NCBI RefSeq assembly: GCF_007655305.1
Contig: NZ_VLOG01000041.1
Span: 31,376-95,375 of the forward strand
DNA from: Algoriphagus algorifonticola
GTDB taxonomy: Bacteria; Bacteroidota; Bacteroidia; Cytophagales; Cyclobacteriaceae
Direction: 5' to 3'
Length of the DNA stretch: 64,000 nucleotides
This document shows, in pieces, positions 25,769 through 33,931 of the stretch; within the stretch, counting starts at the first letter, position 1, and the number at the start of each line of letters is the position of its first letter. The notes under the pieces are model-generated. The model was not told the DNA's origin and ran no database searches. It saw only the letters and a program-made list of their open reading frames with translations. The position numbers and the translations under genes are program-made.

Positions 25769-26869
25769 TTATTCAAAAGGAATCCTCAATTGCTCTCCAA
25801 AATGCGTCTGTTCTTCTGTAATATTGAGGTTGGAAACTCCCAAGCCCAGTAAGCGCACCGCTTTGGGGATTTCTTCCTGATAAAGTAATTCCTTTGCTAT
25901 CTCCCAAATCAGTTCTTTTTCAGGATATTGTTCCAAAGTTTTACTTCGGGTTTGCTGGGTAAAATCAGAATATTTCAGTTTCAAAGTAATCGTTCTGCCT
26001 TTGACTCCGGACTTCTCCAGCCTTCGTATAACTTCTTCAAAAATTGGAAAAAATTGTTCTTCCATTTCCTGAACCGTAATCAAATCCCGGTCAAATGTAT
26101 TTTCTGCGCTTAGAGATTTTCGGATTCTATGAGGCTGAACCTCGGAGAGATGGATTCCTCTCACAATGTTATAATAATGTAAGCCTGATTTTCCGAATTT
26201 TTTGGTTAAAAACTGCAAGGAAAAGTCCTTGAGATCTTTGCCGTTATGAATCCCGAGTTTTTGCATCTTTTCGGTGGTGACCTTCCCAATTCCGAAAAAC
26301 TTCCCAATAGGTAACTTTTCTAAAAATTCTTCAGCTTCTTCCGGAAGGATGACCGCTTGCCCATTTGGCTTATTGAGATCAGAGGCGATTTTCGCCAGAA
26401 ATTTATTGTAAGAAACTCCAGCGGAGGCATTCAAGCCGGTTGCCTCTTTGATTTTTGACCGGATTTGCCTCGCTATTAGAATGGCGGACTTGATGTCTTT
26501 TTTATTTTCTGTGACATCCAGAAAGGCTTCGTCCAAGGAAAGGGGTTCTACCAAATCTGTGTATTCGTAGAAAATCTCACGAATTTGATGAGAAATCTCG
26601 CGGTATCTATCAAATCTGGCTTTGGCGAAAATCAGATGAGGGCACTTTCTTGCAGCCAATACGGAAGACATGGCCGAGTGAATTCCATATTTTCTCGCCT
26701 CATAACTGGCAGCAGCTACTACGCCACGAGCGGCATTTCCACCAACTACCAGCGGTTTGCCTCTCCATTCCGGATGATCCAACTGCTCCACTGAAGCATA
26801 AAAGGCATCCATATCCACATGGATGATTTTTCTGATTTTGGTTTGCTCTATGCTGTTTTCAAGATCCAC
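25769..26869 (-). CDS. dinB: DNA polymerase IV
   Basis: 366 residues, close to the typical DinB length. The motifs are HVDMDAFYASVEQ (Asp19, steric-gate Tyr24) and SLDEAFLDVT (Asp113, Glu114). HhH motifs lie near IGKFFGIGKVTTEKMQKLGI, and a little-finger domain runs to the end. It carries out translesion synthesis. Base composition is like its neighbours, in contrast to the GC-rich Y-family gene at 5033. Its start overlaps the pabB end by 11 bases. Confidence 0.95.
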   Translation of the reverse strand: MDLENSIEQTKIRKIIHVDMDAFYASVEQLDHPEWRGKPLVVGGNAARGVVAAASYEARKYGIHSAMSSVLAARKCPHLIFAKARFDRYREISHQIREIFYEYTDLVEPLSLDEAFLDVTENKKDIKSAILIARQIRSKIKEATGLNASAGVSYNKFLAKIASDLNKPNGQAVILPEEAEEFLEKLPIGKFFGIGKVTTEKMQKLGIHNGKDLKDFSLQFLTKKFGKSGLHYYNIVRGIHLSEVQPHRIRKSLSAENTFDRDLITVQEMEEQFFPIFEEVIRRLEKSGVKGRTITLKLKYSDFTQQTRSKTLEQYPEKELIWEIAKELLYQEEIPKAVRLLGLGVSNLNITEEQTHFGEQLRIPFE

Positions 26870-28094
26870 GTAATACCTCTAAAAGCGCGCTGGCTTTGAG
26901 CAGGCATTCTTCGTATTCCTGCTCTGCTTCTGCATCAATGGTGATGGCGCTACCTACTGCAAAATACAGTTTCTTAGTTTCTAAATCAGCAATGATGCTC
27001 CGGATAATGACTGAAAAATCGAAATCTCCGTTTTCCTGAATTATTCCCAAAGCTCCGGAAAACCAGCCTCTTTGGAAGTTTTCAAATTTTTCGATCAATT
27101 CCATTGTGCTGATTTTTGGCGCACCAGTCATACTCCCCATAGGGAAGGTCGCCTGAAGAATCTCATTCAGGCCTGTTTTTGGTAAAAGCTCCGATTGAAC
27201 AGTACTGATCATCTGATGAACTTTCGGAAAGGAGTATACTCCAAATAGTTCAAGTACATGAACAGATCCAATCAGAGAGACTTTAGATAGATCATTGCGC
27301 ATCAAATCGGTGATCATCAGATTTTCTGCTCTTTCTTTTTCGCTTTGAAGAAGAATTCTTTTGTTAGCTTCATCTTCCTCTTTATTCTTTCCTCGTTTGG
27401 AAGTTCCTTTGATGGGCTGGGCAATCAATCTGGATGCTTCTTTTTTCAAGAAACGCTCAGGAGATGACGAGATTAAGTATTTGTTCTTAGATTTAAAAAG
27501 CGCAGAGAATGGCATCGGTGAAAGTTCCATGAGTTTAAAAAAGCTGCCAGCTGGGTCCAGTTTCTCGAAAGAAGCTTGATATGCCATGCAATAATTCATC
27601 TCATAAGTATTCCCTTCAATGATTTCATTTTGAATTGCCTGAAAAGCATGGATGTACTCCTCTTTCGAAGTCAAAGCTTGAACCTCAATAGGGACAGAGT
27701 CAAATTTTGTATTTGCCCCTTCCAGAGACTTTTCCGGAAGAGCTTGGTTAGAATAGATTTTGTCTTCGTCCCAGGTAATTCTGAGTTCAGCTTTGAAAAA
27801 AGTTAGATCAGGAACTTTGACTAAAATAGGGTTCTTGCTACTGAGTTTTTCCAGCTGATTTTTGTAATCGTAGGAAATGATCCCTGCTGCAGGATAATTT
27901 GAATGTTCCCATAAAGAACCTTTCTCTAGAGCAGTGTTACCTGCCAGAATTTGATCCGGAAAAGTGCCCTCGGGATAGTCATGCCCGTTTCCGAAGGTAA
28001 GGCAATAAAAAGCATAATTCTGGTCAATCCATCTGATCAGCTTTTCAATGACTTGATCCGATTGGATGGGATATTCAAAAAGGTCGTTTTTCAC
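26859..28094 (-). CDS. pabB: Aminodeoxychorismate synthase component I
   Basis: 411 residues of the chorismate-binding family. Motifs are EGNTYEMNYCMAYQA, PIKGTSKRGKN, DLMRNDLSKV, and TFPMGSMTGAPKISTMELI near the C-terminal active site. It turns chorismate plus ammonia into aminodeoxychorismate for folate. A PabA-type glutaminase is not adjacent. PIKGT carries the Lys typical of PabB rather than the Ala of anthranilate synthase. Confidence 0.9.
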   Translation of the reverse strand: MKNDLFEYPIQSDQVIEKLIRWIDQNYAFYCLTFGNGHDYPEGTFPDQILAGNTALEKGSLWEHSNYPAAGIISYDYKNQLEKLSSKNPILVKVPDLTFFKAELRITWDEDKIYSNQALPEKSLEGANTKFDSVPIEVQALTSKEEYIHAFQAIQNEIIEGNTYEMNYCMAYQASFEKLDPAGSFFKLMELSPMPFSALFKSKNKYLISSSPERFLKKEASRLIAQPIKGTSKRGKNKEEDEANKRILLQSEKERAENLMITDLMRNDLSKVSLIGSVHVLELFGVYSFPKVHQMISTVQSELLPKTGLNEILQATFPMGSMTGAPKISTMELIEKFENFQRGWFSGALGIIQENGDFDFSVIIRSIIADLETKKLYFAVGSAITIDAEAEQEYEECLLKASALLEVLRGS

Positions 28095-28103
28095 AGGTAC
28101 AAA

Positions 28104-28135
28104 AAAAAGAGGAATTCGATCGAATTCCTCTTTTT
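28104..28135. terminator. Perfect palindromic terminator between YceI gene and pabB
   Basis: GAGGAATTCGA (28109-28119) is followed immediately by its exact reverse complement (28120-28130), flanked by A5 and T5. With no separate loop bases, the RNA would fold with a 4-base loop from the centre. It works in either direction and ends the YceI transcript 16 bases after its stop. Confidence 0.85.
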
Positions 28136-28150
28136 ATGATTAATTTCTGA

Positions 28151-28873
28151 TTAGTTAGCTGTTACGTCCAACTGCAAAGAAACAGTGTTATAGATAAACT
28201 GATCTTTTGCTTTGTCTACTGCATTAGCTTCGTCACCATAAGATAGTCCCCAAGCTGTTCTGTCAATGTTGAATCCGGCTTTTGCTATTACTGCACCATT
28301 TTCTACAGTTACAGCTGCAGGGAATTTGATGTTTTTGGTAGTTCCTCTCATGGTCAAGTTACCGCTAATCCAATGAGTTGGGTTTTCCGGAGAAAGCTCA
28401 GAAGCTGCCTTGGGAGTGTTGTCAGTCTCGAATTGCTCCTGGTCTGCAACCATGTCACCAGCGGCAAATGGTTCTACGTCTGTGATTTCAAATGTTGCTG
28501 TTGGATAGTTTGCAGCATCAAAGAAATCAGCGGACTGCAAGTGTCCCCAAAGTTTTCCGTAATCTTCAGAGCCATCTTCCAAATCTTCGATTTTCAATCC
28601 TGTGATGTCGAAAGTGAAAGATCCACCTGTGATTTCTGAACCTTGAACAGTCAAAGTACCAGTTGTAGCAGGAATTTTACCGAAATGCTGGCCTGCAGGC
28701 TTGTAACCTCTCCAAGCGATAGAAGTAGAGGCAGGATCCAAGGATAGTGTAGCTCCTTCACCTTCAGCTACTTCCTGAGCATCGGTAGTTTCTACTGTGT
28801 CACCTGGTTTGCTACAAGCGAATGTAATCATTGCAGCGGCTAAGAATAGTCCGGTTTGTTTGATAAACTTCAT
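28151..28873 (-). CDS. YceI-family lipoprotein
   Basis: 240 residues from the ATG at 28873 (MKFIKQTG…). The lipobox is TFAC (Cys about 20), followed by an acidic linker and the YceI lipocalin-like beta-barrel: SIAWRGYKPAGQHFGKIPATTGTLTV, ITGGSFTFDI, HLQSADFFDAANYPTATFEIT, LTMRGTTKNIKFPA, and FNIDRTAWGLSYG. YceI proteins bind long isoprenoid or lipid chains in the periplasm; the ligand here is unknown. The frame extends 13 codons upstream, without support. Confidence 0.92.
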   Translation of the reverse strand: MKFIKQTGLFLAAAMITFACSKPGDTVETTDAQEVAEGEGATLSLDPASTSIAWRGYKPAGQHFGKIPATTGTLTVQGSEITGGSFTFDITGLKIEDLEDGSEDYGKLWGHLQSADFFDAANYPTATFEITDVEPFAAGDMVADQEQFETDNTPKAASELSPENPTHWISGNLTMRGTTKNIKFPAAVTVENGAVIAKAGFNIDRTAWGLSYGDEANAVDKAKDQFIYNTVSLQLDVTAN

Positions 28874-28998
28874 AATGGTTTGATTTAGTTTCTTTATTTG
28901 ATGTATATACACGGAAACTCAAAATTGATTAAAAAGTTCACAGAGTTCAAAAAAAATTATCAATTTTTGTTTTTGAGTCAAACAAAAGCCCGCAAGTG

Positions 28999-29520
28999 AT
29001 GAAAGCATTGATAATGGAAGTGAACGGTAAATCTCCACAAATGGGGAAGGAATGTTGGTTGGCACCTAATGCTACCTTGGTAGGAGATGTGATCATGGGA
29101 GATAATTGCACAGTATGGTTTAATGCTGTAATTCGTGGAGATGTTCATGAGATCAGAATTGGAAATGATACCAATATTCAGGATGGAGCAGTAATTCATT
29201 GTACCTATAAAAAAGCTGGTACATATATAGGTAATAGGGTTTCCATTGCCCATAATGCCATTGTTCATGGATGTACTATTCATGACGATGTTTTGATCGG
29301 AATGGGGGCTGTGGTGATGGACGGAGCTATTGTGCATTCGGGTGCCGTGATAGCGGCTGGAGCAATCGTGTTGGCCAATACGGTCGTTGAGCCAAACAGT
29401 ATTTATGCGGGCATGCCAGCCAAAAAAGTAAAAGATACCGGACCTGAAATGTTGGAAGTTATTGAGCGTACTGCCAAAAATTATCCCATGTACTCTAAAT
29501 GGTTTTCAAAAAATGAGTGA
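28999..29520 (+). CDS. Gamma carbonic anhydrase family protein (left-handed beta-helix)
   Basis: 173 residues of hexapeptide repeats: WLAPNATLVGDVIMGDNCTVWFNAVIRGDVHEIRIG, then zinc-ligand histidines in DGAVIHCTYKK, VSIAHNAIVHGCTIHDD. The trimeric YrdA/PaaY-type fold is clear. Carbonic anhydrase activity is known only for some members. The preceding GTG at 28996 is in frame, but the ATG is preferred. Confidence 0.92.
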   Translation: MKALIMEVNGKSPQMGKECWLAPNATLVGDVIMGDNCTVWFNAVIRGDVHEIRIGNDTNIQDGAVIHCTYKKAGTYIGNRVSIAHNAIVHGCTIHDDVLIGMGAVVMDGAIVHSGAVIAAGAIVLANTVVEPNSIYAGMPAKKVKDTGPEMLEVIERTAKNYPMYSKWFSKNE

Positions 29521-29601
29521 GTTAACCGGATTTTTTTGATTTGGATCATTTTTAAAAGTGGCTGATTTTCTTACTTTTAACAAACTTTTAAACTACTTTT
29601 T

Positions 29602-30123
29602 ATGACTAAGTTATTGGATTTTGTAGGCAAGAAAAACCACTTAATAGTTTTGTTTGCCTTGGTAATTCTCTTCAACGTTCTCCTGTCTTTCTTCATGCCA
29701 AAAGATCAGGCTCTTGACTTAAAGTTCGCTTATACCTTTGGAGAGGCCTATCAATCGATTGAAACCATGGATCTGGAGACCAGGCAAATTTACCGTCTGG
29801 GAGTTTGGACGTTGGATTTTCCTTACATGATTTTGTATTCTCTTGCATTCTATGGTCTGCTGTATAAAATCTGGGGAAATAGAGGATTCATCAAGCTTCC
29901 TTTCTTGATTGCATTAATGGATTTGGGAGAAAACCTTTTGGTAATAAAGATTTTAAATTCTTTTCCTGATGTGAATAAAAGTATGGCGATTTTGGCCTCT
30001 GTTTTTACGACTTCGAAATGGATTTTAGTGGGTGTACTGATGCTTTTTATCTTGGGAGGCCTTTTTAAAATTCTACATTCTAAAGCCCTTTCCAAAGAGG
30101 AGAGGGAGGAAGTCAAGGCATAA
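29602..30123 (+). CDS. Four-helix membrane protein, unknown function
   Basis: 173 residues with hydrophobic segments at about 15-32, 75-92, 98-118 and 128-148. There are no catalytic motifs that I recognise. The helix pattern with LGVWTLDFPYMILYSLAFYGLLYK and ALMDLGENLLVIKIL recurs in uncharacterised Bacteroidota membrane proteins. It stands alone between the carbonic-anhydrase gene and the amidoligase cluster. Confidence 0.7.
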   Translation: MTKLLDFVGKKNHLIVLFALVILFNVLLSFFMPKDQALDLKFAYTFGEAYQSIETMDLETRQIYRLGVWTLDFPYMILYSLAFYGLLYKIWGNRGFIKLPFLIALMDLGENLLVIKILNSFPDVNKSMAILASVFTTSKWILVGVLMLFILGGLFKILHSKALSKEEREEVKA

Positions 30124-30190
30124 TTCATTCTTTCTATACTCTTTCTCTGAGGTTCTTTGCTTTTGGGGAAATTTTTGAATAGTTTTTACC

Positions 30191-30219
30191 AATAGACCTG
30201 TCAACTCATCAGGTCTATT
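30191..30219 (+). promoter_or_regulatory. Perfect 10-base hairpin directly before the amidoligase cluster
   Basis: AATAGACCTG (30191-30200) pairs with CAGGTCTATT (30210-30219) around a 9-base loop. It sits 9 bases before the ATG at 30229, and the following T run is broken (TTTGATTATTT). It could be a terminator for the upstream gene, an operator, or an RNA structure covering the ribosome entry site. Confidence 0.55.
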
Positions 30220-30228
30220 TGATTATTT

Positions 30229-30942
30229 ATGAAAGAAGAATATGTAAAGTGGTATTCGCCAAACCTTCACAGGGATGTGCAAATGCTGGTTTTTGGTCAT
30301 GCAGGATATCCTGTTGTTGTTTTTCCAACTTCCAAAGGCTCGTTTCATGAGAATAAGGACATGGGTTTGATCGGCTCAGCTCATTGGTATTTGGAGCAGG
30401 GTTTGATTCAGATTTACTGTCCTGAGAGCAATGATGCTCAGTCTTTTTATAATAAGAGTATACACCCTCACGATAGGATTCAGAATCATGTAGCTTATGA
30501 TAAAATGATCTGCCATGAAATCGTGGAAAGGATCAGACTGAATACCTCAGTAGCAAAAGTGGTAATGGCTGGATGTAGTTTTGGCGGGTATCATGCTGCC
30601 AATTTCGCTTTTCGGCATCCCGGCTATGTGAGCCATATGTTCAGTATGTCTGGGGCATTCAATATCCGGGATTTTATGGACGGATATCATCATGACGACA
30701 TTTATTACAATAGTCCTCTAGAATACCTACCCGGCTTGATGGATGGGGAGCTCTGGAATATGGATATAGTTTTAGGTACTTCCAATTGGGATATCTGCTT
30801 TGATGCTAATCTCAAGCTTAATGAATGCCTGAAAAATAAGAATTTGAATCATTGGCTGGATGTGAGACAAGAGCGTCATCACGACTGGCCTTTGTGGAAA
30901 GAAATGTTTCCCCATTATCTCAGTAGAATAAAATTTAATTAA
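30229..30942 (+). CDS. Alpha/beta-hydrolase esterase, first gene of the amidoligase cluster
   Basis: 237 residues without signal peptide. The nucleophile elbow is GCSFGG (Ser117). It begins YVKWYSPNLHRDVQMLVFGHAGYPVVVFPTSKG and ends with a His-rich part RQERHHDWPLWKEMFPHYL that supplies the triad His. This is the putative-esterase (DUF-D/Fes-like) form. In the cluster it could release, deacylate or transfer the product of the ligases encoded by the next four genes. Twenty bases separate it from the ATP-grasp gene. Confidence 0.85.
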   Translation: MKEEYVKWYSPNLHRDVQMLVFGHAGYPVVVFPTSKGSFHENKDMGLIGSAHWYLEQGLIQIYCPESNDAQSFYNKSIHPHDRIQNHVAYDKMICHEIVERIRLNTSVAKVVMAGCSFGGYHAANFAFRHPGYVSHMFSMSGAFNIRDFMDGYHHDDIYYNSPLEYLPGLMDGELWNMDIVLGTSNWDICFDANLKLNECLKNKNLNHWLDVRQERHHDWPLWKEMFPHYLSRIKFN

Positions 30943-30961
30943 CCCTTTGGTATAAATAGCA

Positions 30962-31918
30962 ATGAAAAAAATCGGAATACTTTTCGGAATGGAAGATACT
31001 TTTCCTCATGCTTTTGTGGAGAGAGTCAATCAAAAGGCAGAAAAAGGCATAGTCGCTGAAGCTGTAAAAATTGATAAGGTAGTACAAAATCAACTAACTG
31101 ATTACGCTGTCATTATAGATAGAATATCTCAGGACGTACCCTTTTACAGAGCCTATTTAAAAAATGCTGCTTTGACTGGCACCGCAGTGATCAATAATCC
31201 TTTTTGGTGGAGTGCAGACGATAAATTCTTTAATAATTGCCTAGCGGATCAGTTGGGAGTGCCATTGCCGAAAACTGTTTTATTACCGTCAGCTGAACAC
31301 CCAACAGACACTACCAGTAAGTCATTTAGAAATCTGGCAGCTCCTTTGGACTGGGATTCCATGTTCAATTACATAGGTTTTCCGGCTTACATGAAACCTT
31401 ACGCAGGTGGAGGCTGGAAAAATGTTTATAGATTGGAAAGTAAAGAAGAGTTTTTTCAAAAGCATCCTGAGACGGGGCAATTGGTGATGTTGCTGCAGGA
31501 AGAAATTGTGTTTGATGAATACTTCAGAGTCTATTGTTTGGGAGGAAGGGCTGTTCGAATCATGCAGTATGAACCCCGAAATCCTCATCATCTTCGCTAT
31601 GTTATTGACGGACCTCCTGCCTCCAAAAAGCTTTTGGCTAAAGTCAAGGAATACACCCTAGCTCTTTGTAAAGGATTGGGATACGATTTTAATACCGTGG
31701 AATTTGCTGTTCGGGACGGAATCCCTTATGCCATTGATTTCGGTAACCCTGCGCCGGATGCAGATATCAATTCAGTCGGTCAGGAAAACTTTGACTGGGT
31801 AGTAGAAGAGGCTGCGAAAATGGCGATCAGCTACGCCAAAGCCCAAAAGCCCGGGAAGATGAATCTTACTTGGGGAACTTTCATGAGAAACTCTGTAGAA
31901 GCAGCCAAACGCTTCTAA
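30962..31918 (+). CDS. ATP-grasp ligase (RimK-like)
   Basis: 318 residues. The central ATP-grasp region is FPAYMKPYAGGGWKNVYRLESKEEF (about 140-163), then LLQEEIVFDEYFRVYCLGG. The metal-binding end is FNTVEFAVRDGIPYAIDFGNPAPDAD, with Glu247, Asp259 and Asn262 as likely Mg ligands. Enzymes of this fold activate a carboxylate as acyl-phosphate and join it to an amine. Second gene of a compact five-gene cluster; the GCS2-type ligase follows by 18 bases. Substrates unknown. Confidence 0.87.
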   Translation: MKKIGILFGMEDTFPHAFVERVNQKAEKGIVAEAVKIDKVVQNQLTDYAVIIDRISQDVPFYRAYLKNAALTGTAVINNPFWWSADDKFFNNCLADQLGVPLPKTVLLPSAEHPTDTTSKSFRNLAAPLDWDSMFNYIGFPAYMKPYAGGGWKNVYRLESKEEFFQKHPETGQLVMLLQEEIVFDEYFRVYCLGGRAVRIMQYEPRNPHHLRYVIDGPPASKKLLAKVKEYTLALCKGLGYDFNTVEFAVRDGIPYAIDFGNPAPDADINSVGQENFDWVVEEAAKMAISYAKAQKPGKMNLTWGTFMRNSVEAAKRF

Positions 31919-31936
31919 AACTCAAACCAAAAGCCT

Positions 31937-33055
31937 ATGTGCGCTTCAATCAAAAAGCTTCCCCCTTTTACCTTGGGCGTGGAAGAAGAGTATCAAATCA
32001 TAGATCCCAAAACTAGAGATCTCAGATCCCATATGTCCAAAATCGTGGATGGTGGGAAAATAGTACTCCGTGAACAGGTCAAGGCAGAAATGCATCAATC
32101 TGTAGTAGAAGTCGGAACCAATATCTGTAAAAACGTCGGTGAAGCAAGAAAAGAAGTTTCTTTTTTAAGAAATAAAATCTCTGAACTGGCTGCCAAACAG
32201 GATCTGGTTGTAGGTGCAGCAAGTACTCATCCATTTGCCAAGTGGCAAGACCAAGAGATCACTGATGATCCACGCTATCACAACATTGTCAACGAGCTGA
32301 AAGATATCGCAAGATCTAATTTGATTTTTGGGCTTCATGTGCATGTAGGAATTGAAAGCCGGGATGTAGCTCTTCAGTTAATGAATCAGGCCTGCTATTT
32401 CTTGCCCCATATTTATGCGCTGACCACTAATTCTCCCTTTTGGGAAGGGAGGAATACCGGGTTTAAAGCTTTTAGGGCAAAAATTTTCGCCAAATTTCCC
32501 AGAACAGGCCTGCCAGAATACTTTGACTCGGTGCAGTCTTACGATAACTTTCTGGAAATACTTGTTAAAACCAATTGCATAGATAATCCCAAGAAAATCT
32601 GGTGGGATTTGCGTATGCATCCATTTTTCAGCACAATAGAGTTTCGTATTTGTGATATGTGCTTGACAGTAGATGAGACGATTTGCATAGTAGCATTGAT
32701 CCAAGCGGTAGTGGCTAAGCTTTACAAGCTTTTGATGAGTAACACCAGCTTTAATATTTACCGAATTGCACTGATTAGGGAAAATAAATTCAGGGCTGCC
32801 CGAAATGGAATAGAGGGACAGTTGATTGATTTTGGAAAGAAGACCGAGGTTCCAACCACCGAATTGATCATGGAATTGCTTGATTTTATTGATGATGTGG
32901 TGGACGAGTTGGGAAGCAGAAACGAAATAGAATATGTGCATACCATTTTGAAAAATGGAACAGGAGCTGATCAGCAATTGGCAGTTTTTGAAAAGACCAA
33001 TGATTTAAAGCAAGTAGTCGATTATATCACGGGCAAGTTTAATCAAGGGATCTAA
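31937..33055 (+). CDS. Carboxylate-amine ligase of the GCS2 family (YbdK-like)
   Basis: 372 residues. FTLGVEEEYQIIDPKTRDL carries the Glu cluster of the glutamate-cysteine ligase 2 fold, followed by the conserved GLHVHVGI, TNSPFWEGRNTGFKAFR, and IWWDLRMHPFFSTIEFRICDM. Family members (YbdK, EgtA-like, plant-type GCL) form gamma-glutamyl or similar amide bonds with ATP. True GshA activity is not proven, and no GshB is adjacent. Position between two ATP-grasp enzymes suggests a dedicated small-peptide pathway. Confidence 0.9.
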   Translation: MCASIKKLPPFTLGVEEEYQIIDPKTRDLRSHMSKIVDGGKIVLREQVKAEMHQSVVEVGTNICKNVGEARKEVSFLRNKISELAAKQDLVVGAASTHPFAKWQDQEITDDPRYHNIVNELKDIARSNLIFGLHVHVGIESRDVALQLMNQACYFLPHIYALTTNSPFWEGRNTGFKAFRAKIFAKFPRTGLPEYFDSVQSYDNFLEILVKTNCIDNPKKIWWDLRMHPFFSTIEFRICDMCLTVDETICIVALIQAVVAKLYKLLMSNTSFNIYRIALIRENKFRAARNGIEGQLIDFGKKTEVPTTELIMELLDFIDDVVDELGSRNEIEYVHTILKNGTGADQQLAVFEKTNDLKQVVDYITGKFNQGI

Positions 33056-33096
33056 TCATTTGCGTACCTTTGTAGCTGGAATTTAAATGAAAAAAG

Positions 33097-33927
33097 GTGG
33101 GTAAGCGAAAGTTGCAATTGGCTATTTTGGATATGTATGATGGGGAACCCAATCAGGGAATGCGCTGTATCCGAGAAATCGTGGAGCGCTTTTCTAAGGA
33201 AGTTACCTATAAGATATTCGATGTAAGAGGAAAGGCTGAGATTCCTGAAATCAGGGATTTCGACCTTTTTATTTCCACGGGAGGTCCAGGGAATCCACTG
33301 GAAGGAAATGGCTATTGGGACTTGAAATACTATGATTTTTTGGACCAGGTTTGGATTTGGAATCAAAACCATAGTAAAAAGAAATACCTACTCTTGATTT
33401 GCCACTCTTTCCAGATGGCTTGCAAGCACTTTGGTTTGGGTGAAATCACGAAGAGAAAGTCTACCTCTTTTGGTGTAATGACTATTCATAAAACTGCCGA
33501 TGGGATCAAAGATCCATTGTTCCAGAATCTTCCCAATCCTTTTTGGGCTGTGGATAGCCGGGATTTTCAGGTTGTTCAGCCGAAAATGAGAAAACTCAAA
33601 CTTTTGGGTTCTCAAGTGATCGCTTTGGAGAAAATCCGAAATCACGTCGAATATGAGCGGGCTTTGATGGCTATTCGATTTTCTGAGGAAATTGTGGGAA
33701 CTCAATTTCACCCGGAAGCAGATCCAGTTTCCTTTTTAAACCATCTAAAAAAACCGGATGTAAGGGAGAAAATTATTGCATTAAAGGGTAAGGGTAAGTT
33801 TAGAAGCATGTTGGAGGATTTGGTTGACGAAGAGAAGATCTACAAAACCAATGAAACATTGATCCCGAATTTCCTAGCTAATTCAATTCGAAAATTGACC
33901 AATCGCTCCGTGGAAGTGATGATATAA
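33097..33927 (+). CDS. Class I glutamine amidotransferase-like protein
   Basis: 276 residues from GTG 33097; an ATG at 33087 in another frame stops after five codons. The triad is visible: Cys102 in LLICHSFQMACK, His205 and Glu207 in GTQFHPEADP. STGGPGNPLEG matches the conserved Gly-rich loop. The nucleophile elbow LICHS lacks the usual Gly before and after Cys (GxCxG), so activity may differ from ordinary glutaminases. It would deliver ammonia, or hydrolyse a gamma-glutamyl bond, in the cluster. The next gene starts 4 bases later. Confidence 0.85.
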   Translation: MGKRKLQLAILDMYDGEPNQGMRCIREIVERFSKEVTYKIFDVRGKAEIPEIRDFDLFISTGGPGNPLEGNGYWDLKYYDFLDQVWIWNQNHSKKKYLLLICHSFQMACKHFGLGEITKRKSTSFGVMTIHKTADGIKDPLFQNLPNPFWAVDSRDFQVVQPKMRKLKLLGSQVIALEKIRNHVEYERALMAIRFSEEIVGTQFHPEADPVSFLNHLKKPDVREKIIALKGKGKFRSMLEDLVDEEKIYKTNETLIPNFLANSIRKLTNRSVEVMI

Positions 33928-33931
33928 TTCT

